Below the pieces are notes generated by a model that was not told the DNA's origin, made no database searches, and saw nothing but the letters and a program-made list of their open reading frames with translations. From Rhodocyclaceae bacterium (GTDB lineage: Bacteria > Pseudomonadota > Gammaproteobacteria > Burkholderiales > Rhodocyclaceae), in the NCBI GenBank assembly GCA_030824275.1, contig JAVBXY010000012.1, positions 1 to 64,000 on the forward strand: DNA of 64,000 nt, in the 5' to 3' direction. A program made the position numbers and the translations under genes. Positions 9,658-18,848 of this stretch are shown piece after piece. The first letter of the stretch is position 1; each line of letters starts with the position of its first letter.

Positions 9658-10998
9658 ATGACCAAGAAAGTGTTCATCCGTACCTTCGGGTGCCAGATGA
9701 ACGAATACGACTCCGACAAGATGATCGACGTACTGGCCGGTGCCGAGGGCACGGTCAAGACGGACAATCCCGAGGAAGCCGACATCATCCTGTTCAACAC
9801 CTGTTCCGTGCGCGAAAAAGCGCAGGAAAAAGTGTTCCACGACCTTGGTCGCGTCCGCCATCTCAAACAATTGAATCCGAATCTGGTGATTGGCGTCGGC
9901 GGCTGCGTCGCCAGCCAGGAAGGCGACGCCATCGTCGCCCGCGCGCCTTATGTGGACGTTGTCTTTGGCCCACAGACTCTGCATCGCCTGCCGCAACTTC
10001 TGGCCGCCCGGCGCAGTTCCGGCAAGTCCCAGGTAGATGTTTCCTTCCCGGAAATCGAAAAGTTCGACGCCATGCCGCCGGCCCGCAAGGAAGGCTCGTC
10101 CGCCTTCGTGTCCATCATGGAAGGCTGCTCGAAATACTGCACCTTCTGCGTCGTCCCCTACACGCGGGGCGAGGAGGTATCGCGGCCGCTGGCCGACGTG
10201 CTGGCCGAGGTTGTGGGACTCGTCGACCAGGGCGTGCACGAAATTACCCTGCTTGGACAGAATGTCAATGCCTATCGTGGGGACATGGACGACGGTGACA
10301 CGGCGGACCTCGCCTACCTGATCGAAACCATTGCCGAACTCGACGGCCTCGAACGCATCCGCTACACCACCTCACATCCGCGCGAAGTCACACCGCGCCT
10401 GATCGAGACTTACCGCAAGGTGCCCAAGCTGGTTTCGCATCTGCATCTGCCGGTGCAATCCGGCTCCGACCGCATCCTCGCCGCCATGAAACGCGGCTAC
10501 ACCGCGCTCGAATACAAATCGCTGATCCGCAAGCTCAAAGCTGCGCGGCCTGACCTCTCGCTGTCCTCGGATTTCATCGTCGGCTTCCCCGGCGAAACTG
10601 ACGCGGACTTCGAGAAGACCATGGAGCTGATCAAGGAAATCGGCTTCGACAACAGCTTCTTCTTCATCTACAGCCCGCGCCCCGGCACCCCAGCCGCCGA
10701 CCTCGTCGACGACTTGCCGCAAGAGGCCAAGGTGCAGCGCCTGCTCCGCGTCCAGCACGCCATCGAAGGCCGTGCGCTGGAAATCAGCCAGACCATGGTC
10801 GGCAGCGTGCAACGGATTCTGGTCGAAGGCCATGCCCGCAAGGATGCTGCCGAACTTGCGGGACGCACCGAGAACAATCGCGTCGTTAACTTCGCTGGTC
10901 AGGCCCGCCTGATCGGTCAGTTCATTGACGTCCGCATCACCGCCGCGCTGCCCCACAGCCTGCGCGGCGAAATCCTCATTGCGGAACACGCCCTCTGA
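9658..10998 (+). CDS. miaB: tRNA-2-methylthio-N6-dimethylallyladenosine synthase
   Basis: Radical-SAM methylthiotransferase acting on i6A37 of tRNAs. The 446-residue protein has the N-terminal UPF0004 domain with three cluster cysteines ([22 protein letters not shown]), the radical-[11 protein letters not shown] motif and a C-terminal TRAM domain. An in-frame ATG lies 30 nt upstream, but [11 protein letters not shown] matches the family start. First gene of a tight run with phoH, ybeY, corC and lnt. Confidence 0.97.
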   Translation: MTKKVFIRTFGCQMNEYDSDKMIDVLAGAEGTVKTDNPEEADIILFNTCSVREKAQEKVFHDLGRVRHLKQLNPNLVIGVGGCVASQEGDAIVARAPYVDVVFGPQTLHRLPQLLAARRSSGKSQVDVSFPEIEKFDAMPPARKEGSSAFVSIMEGCSKYCTFCVVPYTRGEEVSRPLADVLAEVVGLVDQGVHEITLLGQNVNAYRGDMDDGDTADLAYLIETIAELDGLERIRYTTSHPREVTPRLIETYRKVPKLVSHLHLPVQSGSDRILAAMKRGYTALEYKSLIRKLKAARPDLSLSSDFIVGFPGETDADFEKTMELIKEIGFDNSFFFIYSPRPGTPAADLVDDLPQEAKVQRLLRVQHAIEGRALEISQTMVGSVQRILVEGHARKDAAELAGRTENNRVVNFAGQARLIGQFIDVRITAALPHSLRGEILIAEHAL

Positions 10999-11969
10999 AC
11001 GCCGCCGCCCGCCCCCTGACCGTCACCCTTCAGCCGCTCGACAACGAGCGGCTGAAGAATCTCTGCGGCCCCCTCGACGAGAATCTGCGTCAGATAGAAG
11101 CAGCCTTCGACGTCACCATCGCACGACGCGGCGAACACTGCCGCATCAGTGGTGATCCGGCCCAGACACGCACCGCTGCCGACGCCCTGCGGCACTTCTA
11201 CGAGCTCGCCCATCAGCCCCTGTCTATCGACGAACTCCAGCTCGGCCTGATCGAGATCGCACGCAGCAAGCATGCACGCGTCGGAGCACAGCCCGGTGCC
11301 GGCCTGCTGACGCGCAAGACCGATCTGCACGGCCGCACGCCCAATCAGGTCAAGTACCTGAAGGCCATCCAGGATCACGACATCAGCTTCGGCACCGGCC
11401 CCGCCGGCACCGGCAAGACCTATCTCGCCGTGGCCTCGGCGGTGGACGCCTTCGAGCGCGATCAGGTCAGCCGCATCGTCCTCACCCGTCCCGCCGTTGA
11501 AGCCGGCGAGCGGCTCGGCTTCCTGCCCGGCGACCTGGCGCAGAAGGTCGATCCCTATCTGCGACCGCTCTATGACGCGCTCTACGACCTGATGGGTTTC
11601 GACAAGGTGGCGCGCATGTTCGAAAAGCAGAGCATCGAGATCGCCCCGCTCGCCTACATGCGCGGCCGCACGCTGAACCACGCCTTCATCATCCTCGACG
11701 AAGCGCAGAACACCACGCCCGAACAGATGAAGATGTTCCTCACCCGCATCGGCATCGGCGCCAAGGCCGTGGTTACCGGCGACGTCACCCAGATCGACTT
11801 GCCGCGCGGACAGAAGTCCGGCCTCATCGAAGCCCGCCGTGTACTGGCCGATGTACGCGGCCTGTCCTTCACCGAATTCGACGCCAGCGACGTGGTGCGC
11901 CATCCGCTGGTGGCGCGCATCGTCGATGCCTACGAGAAACATGGCGACCACAGCCCCCGCCAAGCCTGA
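10995..11969 (+). CDS. phoH: PhoH-like ATPase, probable CTG start
   Basis: Cytoplasmic P-loop NTPase, 324 residues. Walker A GPAGTGKT lies near residue 134 and Walker B with [16 protein letters not shown] near residue 233. Family-typical sequence ([19 protein letters not shown]) begins right after the miaB stop. In this frame there is no ATG, GTG or TTG between the upstream stop at 10926 and a GTG at 11430 inside the ATPase core. The only plausible initiator is CTG at 10995, overlapping the miaB stop as CTGA, where relatives have ATGA. A start at 11430 would remove the N-terminal domain and Walker A. Neighbour of ybeY, as in most proteobacteria. Confidence 0.92.
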   Translation: MNAAARPLTVTLQPLDNERLKNLCGPLDENLRQIEAAFDVTIARRGEHCRISGDPAQTRTAADALRHFYELAHQPLSIDELQLGLIEIARSKHARVGAQPGAGLLTRKTDLHGRTPNQVKYLKAIQDHDISFGTGPAGTGKTYLAVASAVDAFERDQVSRIVLTRPAVEAGERLGFLPGDLAQKVDPYLRPLYDALYDLMGFDKVARMFEKQSIEIAPLAYMRGRTLNHAFIILDEAQNTTPEQMKMFLTRIGIGAKAVVTGDVTQIDLPRGQKSGLIEARRVLADVRGLSFTEFDASDVVRHPLVARIVDAYEKHGDHSPRQA

Positions 11970-12396
11970 GCTGACGCTTTCCATCCAGTATCCCGGCGGC
12001 AAGGTCGATGTGCCGACCCGCGCCCAGGTGCGCCGCTGGGTGAAAGCCGCTTGTCCCCTGCCGGCGGAAGTCACCGTACGCTTCGTCGATGCCGACGAGG
12101 GGCGCCAGCTCAACCACGACTACCGGGGCAAGGACTACGCCACCAACGTGTTGTCTTTCCCCTATGAAGCCGGCGAAATCATCATTGGCGATCTCGTCAT
12201 ATGCACCGCCGTAGTGCTCCGCGAGGCCGATGAACAGGGCAAAGCGCTGGAGGCCCACCATGCCCACCTCATCGTGCATGGTATGCTGCACCTACAGGGA
12301 TACGACCACGAAACAGGCGCCCGCGACGCGAAAAAAATGGAAGCTCGCGAACGGGAAATACTTGCCGCACTCGATTACCCGGACCCCTATCAATAA
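11941..12396 (+). CDS. ybeY: Endoribonuclease YbeY
   Basis: Zinc-dependent RNase needed for 16S rRNA 3'-end maturation and ribosome quality control. The 151-residue protein carries the hallmark [11 protein letters not shown] zinc-ligand motif near residues 114-124 and the NVLSFPYE segment. The start [10 protein letters not shown] gives a 29-nt overlap with phoH. Longer upstream extensions in this frame are antisense to conserved phoH codons and are not supported. Linked to phoH and corC in the usual order. Confidence 0.95.
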   Translation: MATTAPAKPELTLSIQYPGGKVDVPTRAQVRRWVKAACPLPAEVTVRFVDADEGRQLNHDYRGKDYATNVLSFPYEAGEIIIGDLVICTAVVLREADEQGKALEAHHAHLIVHGMLHLQGYDHETGARDAKKMEAREREILAALDYPDPYQ

Positions 12397-12407
12397 CCCC
12401 GAACGAA

Positions 12408-13250
12408 ATGGACCCTTCCAGTAGACCCAGTTTGATCGAGCGGATTTCCGCGCTGCTGCTGCGCGAGCCCGAAGACCGCGAACAACTCCTTGAACTGCTG
12501 CACGGCGCCTTCGAGCGCCACCTGATGGACGCCGATGCGCTGTCCATCATCGAGGGCGCCCTTTCCGTGGCCGACATGGCCGTGCGCGACATCATGGTGC
12601 CGCGCGCACAAATGGATGTCATCGACATCAACGAGCCCGCCGAGAAGATCATCGAGGTCGTGCTCGACACGGCCCACTCCCGTTTCCCCGCCATCGGCGA
12701 AGGCCGCGACGACGTCATCGGCATCCTGCTCGCCAAGGATCTGCTGCGCTACTTCGCCGGCAAGGAACTGGACCTGCGCGACACCCTGCGCCCGGCCATC
12801 TTCGTACCCGAATCGAAGCGGCTGAACGTGCTGCTGCGCGAATTCCGCGCCTCGCGCAATCACATGGCCATCGTCGTCGACGAATACGGCGGCGTTGCCG
12901 GCCTGGTCACCATCGAGGACGTGCTGGAACAGATCGTTGGCGACATCGAAGACGAATACGACTTCGACGAAACCGAGGACAACATCGTCCTCGACAACAC
13001 CGGCCGCTATCGCGTCAAGGCTGTCACCGAGATCGAAGACCTGAATACCGCCTTCGGCAGCGCGTTCGCCACCGAGCATTTCGACACCGTTGGCGGGCTG
13101 GTCATCCATCATCTCGGCCGTCTGCCCAAGCGCAACGAGGTCGTCAATATCGACGGCCTGCGCATCCAGGTGCTGCGTGCCGACAGCAGACGCGTGCACA
13201 CCCTGCTGATCGATCCGCAAAAGGGCCTCGCCCTCAGCACGGGCGAATGA
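12408..13250 (+). CDS. corC: CorC/HlyC-family CBS-domain protein
   Basis: Cytoplasmic protein of 280 residues with an N-terminal helical segment, two CBS domains (MVPRAQMDVIDINEP; AIVVDEYGGVAGLVTIEDVLEQIVGDIEDEYD) and a C-terminal CorC_HlyC domain. Associated with magnesium and cobalt efflux, or membrane and lnt-linked envelope homeostasis. Adenosine nucleotides are the expected CBS ligands. Its stop overlaps the lnt start by 4 nt, the standard pairing in proteobacteria. Confidence 0.92.
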   Translation: MDPSSRPSLIERISALLLREPEDREQLLELLHGAFERHLMDADALSIIEGALSVADMAVRDIMVPRAQMDVIDINEPAEKIIEVVLDTAHSRFPAIGEGRDDVIGILLAKDLLRYFAGKELDLRDTLRPAIFVPESKRLNVLLREFRASRNHMAIVVDEYGGVAGLVTIEDVLEQIVGDIEDEYDFDETEDNIVLDNTGRYRVKAVTEIEDLNTAFGSAFATEHFDTVGGLVIHHLGRLPKRNEVVNIDGLRIQVLRADSRRVHTLLIDPQKGLALSTGE

Positions 13251-14728
13251 CGCGGCAGCTCGTCGCTGCCGTACTGCTGGGCGCGTTCTGCGTCCTCGGC
13301 TTCGCACCCTTCGATACGTATTTCGCCGCGCATTTATCCGCGCCCCTACCCGTCTGGCCAGCGCCGACTTTTTCCCTGGCCGGCCTGTTCCTGCTCTGGC
13401 AACGCGCCTCCACCTCCCGTCAGGCGGCGCTGCTGGGGTTCAGCTGGGGGCTGGGCTGCTTCCTCGGCGGCGTCTCCTGGATCTATGTCAGCCTTTCGCA
13501 ATTCGCCGGCATGGCGGCGCCGGCTGCTGCGGCGGCCACGCTGCTGTTCTGCGCTTACCTCGCCCTGTTCCCGGCACTCGCCGGCGCGCTCCTGCTGCAC
13601 TGGCGGCGCAGTGGGCTGCGCGACGCATTCCTTTTCGCCAGCCTGTGGACGCTCAGCGAATGGCTGCGCGGCAGCTTGTTCACCGGCTTCCCCTGGCTTG
13701 CCATCGGTTACTCGCAAACACCTCCCAGCCCGTTGGCCGGATGGGCCTCGGTGCTCGGCGTCTATGGCATCGGCTTCGTCGTCGCCCTGATCGGCGGCTT
13801 GCTAGCCGTGGGCTGGCGCCGGCCGCTAGTGTGGGCCAGCGTCGTCGCCCTGATCGGTGGCGGCGCCGTGCTGCGGAGCATGGAATGGACCCAGCCCACC
13901 GGCGCGCCCGTCAAGATCGCCCTGTTGCAAGGCAATGTGCCGCAGAGCATGAAGTGGGACCCGAATCGCCTGCCGCTATCGGTGGATACCTACCTGCGCC
14001 TCGCCGCCGAAAATCCCGCGACGCTCACTGTCCTGCCGGAGACCGCGATTCCGCTGTTCTTCAACGAAGTGCCGCTGGACATCCTGCGCGGCCTCACCCG
14101 TCATGGCGATGCCCTGATCGGCGTCGCCGTCAGCACTCGCGGTGGCGGCTACACCAATGGCGCCGTGGCCCTGACACCCTCACTGGCAGCCAGCGCCTAC
14201 GCCAAGCGTCATCTGGTGCCCTTCGGCGAATACGCGCCGCCGGGCTTCGGCTGGTTCTTCCGCTTCGCCAGCATCCCCATGTCGGATTTCACCGCCGGAC
14301 CGCCGCTCCAGTCGCCCTTGCAAGTGGCCGGTCAGCGCATCGCGCCCAATATCTGCTACGAGGATTTGTTCGGCGAGGAATTGCTGCCTGGCCTGACGGA
14401 GGCCACGCTGCTGATCAACATGTCGAACACTGCCTGGTTCGGCGATTCGCTGGCCCAGCCGCAACACTTGCAGATCGCCCAGGTCCGCGCCATCGAAACC
14501 GGCCGCGTCATGCTGCGGGCCACTAACACGGGCATGACGGCCATGGTCGGACCGGACGGTATCGTCAAGGCGGCGCTACCGCCTTTCACTCGTGGCGCAT
14601 TGGTCGTGGAAGCGCAAGGCCGCCAGGGGCTCACGCCCTATGCCCGTTGGGGCAATCTGCTGATCCTGTTGATCGCCGCTGGCGCGTGCGTCGCGGCAAC
14701 GCGCCGGCGAAAAACTCAGAGCTTGTAG
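13247..14728 (+). CDS. lnt: Apolipoprotein N-acyltransferase
   Basis: Integral inner-membrane enzyme that adds the third acyl chain to lipoproteins. N-terminal half: about six membrane segments. C-terminal half: nitrilase-like domain with the Glu-Lys-Cys triad visible in VLPETAIPL, KRHLVPFGEY and NICYEDLFG. The 493-residue length is usual. A copy of the dispersed repeat lies antisense in the N-terminal region and encodes PVWPAPTF between membrane segments 1 and 2. ATGA overlap with corC. Confidence 0.95.
   Translation: MTRQLVAAVLLGAFCVLGFAPFDTYFAAHLSAPLPVWPAPTFSLAGLFLLWQRASTSRQAALLGFSWGLGCFLGGVSWIYVSLSQFAGMAAPAAAAATLLFCAYLALFPALAGALLLHWRRSGLRDAFLFASLWTLSEWLRGSLFTGFPWLAIGYSQTPPSPLAGWASVLGVYGIGFVVALIGGLLAVGWRRPLVWASVVALIGGGAVLRSMEWTQPTGAPVKIALLQGNVPQSMKWDPNRLPLSVDTYLRLAAENPATLTVLPETAIPLFFNEVPLDILRGLTRHGDALIGVAVSTRGGGYTNGAVALTPSLAASAYAKRHLVPFGEYAPPGFGWFFRFASIPMSDFTAGPPLQSPLQVAGQRIAPNICYEDLFGEELLPGLTEATLLINMSNTAWFGDSLAQPQHLQIAQVRAIETGRVMLRATNTGMTAMVGPDGIVKAALPPFTRGALVVEAQGRQGLTPYARWGNLLILLIAAGACVAATRRRKTQSL
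13347..13372 (-). repeat. Dispersed 26-bp repeat, copy 2 (in lnt, antisense)
   Basis: Minus strand AAAAGTCGGCGCTGG then CCAGACGGGTA. The first 15 bases are perfect and the second part is diverged. Read by lnt as PVWPAPTF. Confidence 0.8.
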
Positions 14729-15030
14729 CCGGCCAGATCGATGCTCAACACCGGCCGGCCCATGGCCACATAGGCGGCGGCAAGGAAGCGGCGCAAGTCG
14801 TCGGTCGGCGCAGCATACGTCTCGGACTTGAACTCCAGCGCCAGCATCAGGACCTGGTCCACCAGCAGCACCTTGCCCATCGGATTGGGCGTTTCCAGTC
14901 CCGCCTTGCCAAAGGTTTCGGCGATCCAGTGACGAGCGGACTGCGCATCGAAGGCGCCCAGTTCGGCCGCCGAGAGTTGCACACCGTAACGCTCACCGCT
15001 CTTCAACACCACGCTGACTTGCTGTTCCAC
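14716..15030 (-). CDS. Conserved hypothetical protein, 104 residues
   Basis: Not recognised. A small soluble protein with regular codon use: an N-terminal beta-like stretch (QQVSVVLKSGERYGVQLSAA), a helical middle (QSARHWIAETFGKAG) and a C-terminal helix (DDLRRFLAAAYVAMG). No signal peptide, cysteine cluster or membrane segment. It converges with lnt, overlapping its end by 13 nt, and is divergent from glyQ. It could be a lineage-specific housekeeping protein of the Rhodocyclales. Confidence 0.65.
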   Translation of the reverse strand: MEQQVSVVLKSGERYGVQLSAAELGAFDAQSARHWIAETFGKAGLETPNPMGKVLLVDQVLMLALEFKSETYAAPTDDLRRFLAAAYVAMGRPVLSIDLAGYKL

Positions 15031-15110
15031 GTCGCCACTCCTTGTTTGAAATTGCAGCGATCATACCGCGCCCGAGGATGCTCCAGTGTGCCCGAACAGC
15101 CCCGGAAACC

Positions 15111-15119
15111 TTGTAAAAT
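15111..15119 (+). promoter_or_regulatory. Extended -10-like element before glyQ
   Basis: TTGTAAAAT, with TG one base before the -10-like TAAAAT, 39 bp before the glyQ ATG. The -35 region is weak. It is the best promoter candidate in the 128-bp divergent region. Confidence 0.35.
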
Positions 15120-15158
15120 CGCGTGCTTGCGATTTCGCCCAACACGACGGATTTCACG

Positions 15159-16088
15159 ATGAGTCACGGACCGACGTTTCAGGAATTGATCCTGCGTCTG
15201 CAACAGTATTGGAGCAATCAGGGCTGCGCCCTGCTGCAACCCTACGACATGGAAGTCGGTGCCGGCACCAGTCACACCGCCACCTTCCTGCGCGCCCTCG
15301 GCCCCGAACCATGGAAGGCCGGCTACGTGCAGCCCTCGCGCCGCCCCAAGGACGGCCGCTACGGCGAAAACCCCAATCGCATGCAGCACTACTACCAGTA
15401 CCAGGTGGTGTTGAAACCCGCACCCTCGAACATCCTCGAACTCTATCTCGGCTCGCTCGAAGCCCTCGGCTTCGACTTGAAACAAAACGACGTCCGCTTC
15501 GTCGAGGACGACTGGGAAAACCCGACGCTCGGTGCCTGGGGCCTGGGCTGGGAAGTCTGGATGAACGGCATGGAGGTGACCCAGTTCACCTATTTCCAGC
15601 AGGTCGGCGGCATTGACTGCAAACCCATCACCGGCGAAATCACCTATGGCCTGGAGCGCCTCGCCATGTACCTGCAAGGCGTCGAAAACGTCTATGACCT
15701 GGTGTGGACGCCGGGTCTGACCTACGGCGACGTCTATCACCAGAACGAAGTCGAGCAGTCCACCTACAACTTCGAACACAGCGATGCCGATTTCCTGTTC
15801 ATCGCCTTCGGTGCCTACGAGAAGCAGGCCCAGCATCTGATGACGCAGCAACTTGCCTTGCCCGCTTACGAACAAGTGTTAAAGGCCGCTCACAGCTTCA
15901 ACCTGCTCGACGCCCGTGGCGCCATCTCGGTCACCGAGCGCGCCGCCTACATCGGCCGCATCCGCAACCTGGCCCGCGCCGTCGCCCAGAGCTACCTCGA
16001 CAGCCGCGCCCGACTCGGCTTCCCCATGGCACCCAAGGCCCACGCTGAGGAAGTCCTCGCCCAACTCAACGCGAAGAAGGCAGCCTGA
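15159..16088 (+). CDS. glyQ: Glycyl-tRNA synthetase alpha subunit
   Basis: Catalytic alpha subunit of the alpha2beta2 bacterial glycyl-tRNA synthetase, 309 residues. Highly conserved segments are visible: [37 protein letters not shown] and [17 protein letters not shown]. The start MSHGPTFQ fits the family, though the frame opens 36 nt earlier. Pairs with glyS 2 nt downstream. Confidence 0.98.
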   Translation: MSHGPTFQELILRLQQYWSNQGCALLQPYDMEVGAGTSHTATFLRALGPEPWKAGYVQPSRRPKDGRYGENPNRMQHYYQYQVVLKPAPSNILELYLGSLEALGFDLKQNDVRFVEDDWENPTLGAWGLGWEVWMNGMEVTQFTYFQQVGGIDCKPITGEITYGLERLAMYLQGVENVYDLVWTPGLTYGDVYHQNEVEQSTYNFEHSDADFLFIAFGAYEKQAQHLMTQQLALPAYEQVLKAAHSFNLLDARGAISVTERAAYIGRIRNLARAVAQSYLDSRARLGFPMAPKAHAEEVLAQLNAKKAA

Positions 16089-16090
16089 GC

Positions 16091-18268
16091 ATGAGCGATA
16101 CCAAGAACCTGCTCGTCGAACTCTTCGTCGAGGAACTGCCGCCGAAGGCGCTGAAGAAACTCGGTGAAGTCTTTTCACAAACGCTCGCCCTGTCGCTGAA
16201 GTCGCAGGGACTTTGCGACGACGCGGCCGCCATCACGGCCTATGCATCGCCCCGCCGTCTTGCCGTGCAAGTCGCCGCCGTGCGCTCGCGCGCTGCCGAC
16301 AAACCTGTTTCGCAAAAACTGATGCCCGCCGCCGTCGGCCTCGACGCCAGCGGCAATGCGACGCCGGCACTGCTGAAAAAACTTGCCGCGCTGGGTGCCG
16401 ACGCATCCGTCGTGCCGCAACTGCGCAAGGAGTCGGACGGCAAGGCCGATGTACTGTTCTTCGACAGCATGGCCAAGGGCGCCACGCTGGCCGAAGGCCT
16501 GCAAAAGGCCCTCGATGCCGCCCTCGCCGCCCTGCCCATTCCCAAGGTCATGGGCTACCAACTGGCCGACGGCTGGAGCACGGTGAACTTCGTGCGCCCG
16601 GCCCATGGTCTGGTGGCCCTGCACGGCAGCGAAGTCGTGCCCATCGCCGTGCTTGGCTTGCAGGCCGGCAACAGCACCCATGGCCACCGCTTCGAGGCCA
16701 GCGTCGATCCCGTCGTGATCAAGGATGCCGACAGCTACGCGCAGCAGCTCTCCAGCGAAGGCGCGGTGATCGCCAGCTTCGCCGAGCGTCGCGCCGAAAT
16801 CGCGCGTCAGCTCGCCGCTGCGGCCGCCAAGGCCGGCGGCCAGCCCATCGACGACGATGCCTTGCTCGACGAAGTCACCGCACTGGTCGAACGCCCCAAT
16901 GTGCTGATCGGCCAGTTCGAGGAAGCCTTCCTCGACGTGCCGCAGGAATGCCTGATTCTCACGATGAAGGCGAACCAGAAATACTTCCCGCTGCTGGACA
17001 AGGCCGGCAAGCTGACCAACAAGTTCCTCATCGTCAGCAACATCAACCCGGCCGACCCGAGCGCCGTGATCCAGGGCAATGAGCGTGTGGTACGTCCGCG
17101 CCTCGCCGACGCCAAGTTCTTCTTCGACCAGGACCGCAAGAAGTCGCTTGCCGACCGCATTCCCGGTCTGGCGAAAGTCGTCTATCACAACAAGCTCGGC
17201 ACCCAGGGCGAGCGCACCCAGCGCGTCGCCGCCATCGCCAGCGCCATCGGCGCACAACTTGGCGGTGATCCCCTGTCCAAGCAGGCCGACCAAGCCGCGC
17301 TGCTGGCCAAGGCTGACCTGCTCACCGACATGGTCGGCGAGTTCCCTGAACTGCAAGGCATCATGGGGCGCTACTACGCGCTGCACGATGGTTTGCCCGG
17401 CGACATTGCCGACGCCATCGAAGATCACTACAAGCCGCGCTTCGCCGGCGACAGCCTGCCGCGCAATCGCGTCGGCCTCGTCGTCGCACTGGCCGACAAG
17501 CTGGAAACGTTGGTGGGCATGTTCGGCATCGGCCAGACTCCTACTGGCGACAAAGACCCCTTCGCATTGCGCCGTCATGCGCTGGGTGTGATCCGCATGC
17601 TTACCGATGGAGAACTATCTCTGGAATTGGGCACGTTGTTGCAAACAGCAATGGACGCTTTTGAGCACTCTGACATATCGGCAAGTATCGCTATAGAAAA
17701 AGAACGAAGCCCTAGATCTGTTGTCAGTTCCAGCCAGTACTTCGCCATTGAAACACCGACGATTCTTGCCGACTTCATCTACGAACGCCTCGCCGGCAGC
17801 CTGCGCGAGCAGGGTTACTCGGCGCAGGAAGTGGATGCAGTGGTCGGTCTGCGGCCGCAACGTCTTGGCGATATTCCCAAACGTCTCGCCGCCGTGCGCG
17901 CCTTCGCGGCACTGCCGGAAGCGGAGAGTCTTGCCGCCGCCAACAAACGCGTCGGCAACATCCTGAAAAAAGTCGACGCTGACGTCACGGCGAAGATCGA
18001 CGCCGCGCTGCTCAAGGAACCCGCCGAAGCCGCGCTCAACGCTGCGCTGGCGCAGGTCAAGCCACAGGCCGACGCCGCGTTTGCCAAGGGCGACTACACC
18101 GCATCGCTGCAAGCCCTGGCCGCCCTGCGCGCGCCGGTGGATCAATTCTTCACCGACGTCATGGTCAACGCCGAAGACCCCGCCTTGCGCGCCAACCGTC
18201 TTGGTTTGCTGGCCACGCTGCACGAGGCGATGAACCGTGTCGCCGATCTGTCGCGGCTTTCCGCGTGA
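16091..18268 (+). CDS. glyS: Glycyl-tRNA synthetase beta subunit
   Basis: Beta subunit (725 residues) carrying HD and anticodon-binding regions needed for tRNA-Gly recognition. Family motifs include LVELFVEELPPKAL, ILTMKANQKYFPLLD, DKDPFALRRHALGVIRML and KRVGNILKK. Two oddities are seen. Codons for about residues 505-558 form an AT-richer patch with unusual codon use and an insertion-like sequence (EHSDISASIAIEKERSPRS) where relatives are shorter. A diverged copy of the dispersed repeat encodes KKVDADVTAKI near residue 627. The frame is intact throughout. Confidence 0.97.
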   Translation: MSDTKNLLVELFVEELPPKALKKLGEVFSQTLALSLKSQGLCDDAAAITAYASPRRLAVQVAAVRSRAADKPVSQKLMPAAVGLDASGNATPALLKKLAALGADASVVPQLRKESDGKADVLFFDSMAKGATLAEGLQKALDAALAALPIPKVMGYQLADGWSTVNFVRPAHGLVALHGSEVVPIAVLGLQAGNSTHGHRFEASVDPVVIKDADSYAQQLSSEGAVIASFAERRAEIARQLAAAAAKAGGQPIDDDALLDEVTALVERPNVLIGQFEEAFLDVPQECLILTMKANQKYFPLLDKAGKLTNKFLIVSNINPADPSAVIQGNERVVRPRLADAKFFFDQDRKKSLADRIPGLAKVVYHNKLGTQGERTQRVAAIASAIGAQLGGDPLSKQADQAALLAKADLLTDMVGEFPELQGIMGRYYALHDGLPGDIADAIEDHYKPRFAGDSLPRNRVGLVVALADKLETLVGMFGIGQTPTGDKDPFALRRHALGVIRMLTDGELSLELGTLLQTAMDAFEHSDISASIAIEKERSPRSVVSSSQYFAIETPTILADFIYERLAGSLREQGYSAQEVDAVVGLRPQRLGDIPKRLAAVRAFAALPEAESLAAANKRVGNILKKVDADVTAKIDAALLKEPAEAALNAALAQVKPQADAAFAKGDYTASLQALAALRAPVDQFFTDVMVNAEDPALRANRLGLLATLHEAMNRVADLSRLSA
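17968..17993 (+). repeat. Dispersed 26-bp repeat, copy 11 (diverged, in glyS)
   Basis: AAAAGTCGACGCTGA then CGTCACGGCGA, three mismatches to the consensus. Read in frame as KVDADVTA, the same frame as KVGAGDTA elsewhere. Confidence 0.55.
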
Positions 18269-18311
18269 GTTCGGCTATTCACCAAGCCTCGCAACGCGGT
18301 GAAATAGCGGC

Positions 18312-18845
18312 ATGAAACTCGTCATCCTCGACCGCGACGGTGTGATCAACCACGACTCCGACCAGTACATCAAGTCGCCGGAGGAGTGGAAGCCGATTCC
18401 CGGCAGCCTGGCCGCCATCGCCAAGCTGAACCAGGCCGGCTATCGCGTCGTCGTCGCCACCAATCAGTCCGGCGTCGGTCGCGGCCTGTTCGAGATGGAC
18501 ACGCTGAACGCCATCCACGAAAAGATGAACAAGGCGCTGGCGCTGGCTGGCGGTCGCTTCGACGCGATCTTCTTTTGCCCGCACACGACCGCCGACAACT
18601 GTGAATGTCGCAAGCCCAAGGCCGGCATGTATCGCGAAATCGCCGCCCGCTTCAATGTCGAGTTGAATAGCGTGCCGGCGGTGGGCGATAGCCTGCGCGA
18701 CCTGCAGGCGGCGGTAGAGGTCGGTGCCCAGCCCATGCTGGTGCTGACCGGCAAGGGCACCAAGACGGTGGACGATCCGGCCATGCCCGCCAACACGCTG
18801 GTCTTCCCCGATCTCGCGGCGGCCGCTGCGCACATCCTCGGCTAA
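18312..18845 (+). CDS. gmhB: D-glycero-beta-D-manno-heptose-1,7-bisphosphate 7-phosphatase
   Basis: HAD-superfamily phosphatase of ADP-heptose synthesis for the lipopolysaccharide core. The 177-residue protein starts with the nucleophile motif LVILDRDGVINHDSD, has VVATNQSGVGRG, and carries the zinc-binding FFCPHTTADNCECRKPKAGM loop that marks GmhB. VGDSLRDL supplies the late HAD aspartate. Followed 3 nt later by a lysophospholipid acyltransferase gene, a common arrangement after glyS. Confidence 0.95.
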   Translation: MKLVILDRDGVINHDSDQYIKSPEEWKPIPGSLAAIAKLNQAGYRVVVATNQSGVGRGLFEMDTLNAIHEKMNKALALAGGRFDAIFFCPHTTADNCECRKPKAGMYREIAARFNVELNSVPAVGDSLRDLQAAVEVGAQPMLVLTGKGTKTVDDPAMPANTLVFPDLAAAAAHILG

Positions 18846-18848
18846 GCC

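Noticed and set aside
11430..11969. Short phoH beginning at GTG 11430
   Set aside because: It would lack the N-terminal domain and Walker A, while conserved upstream residues are clearly coding.
15252..15280. GAAGTCGGTGCCGG in glyQ resembles the dispersed repeat
   Set aside because: It encodes the universally conserved GlyQ segment MEVGAGT and diverges from the repeat after the first bases, so it is native.
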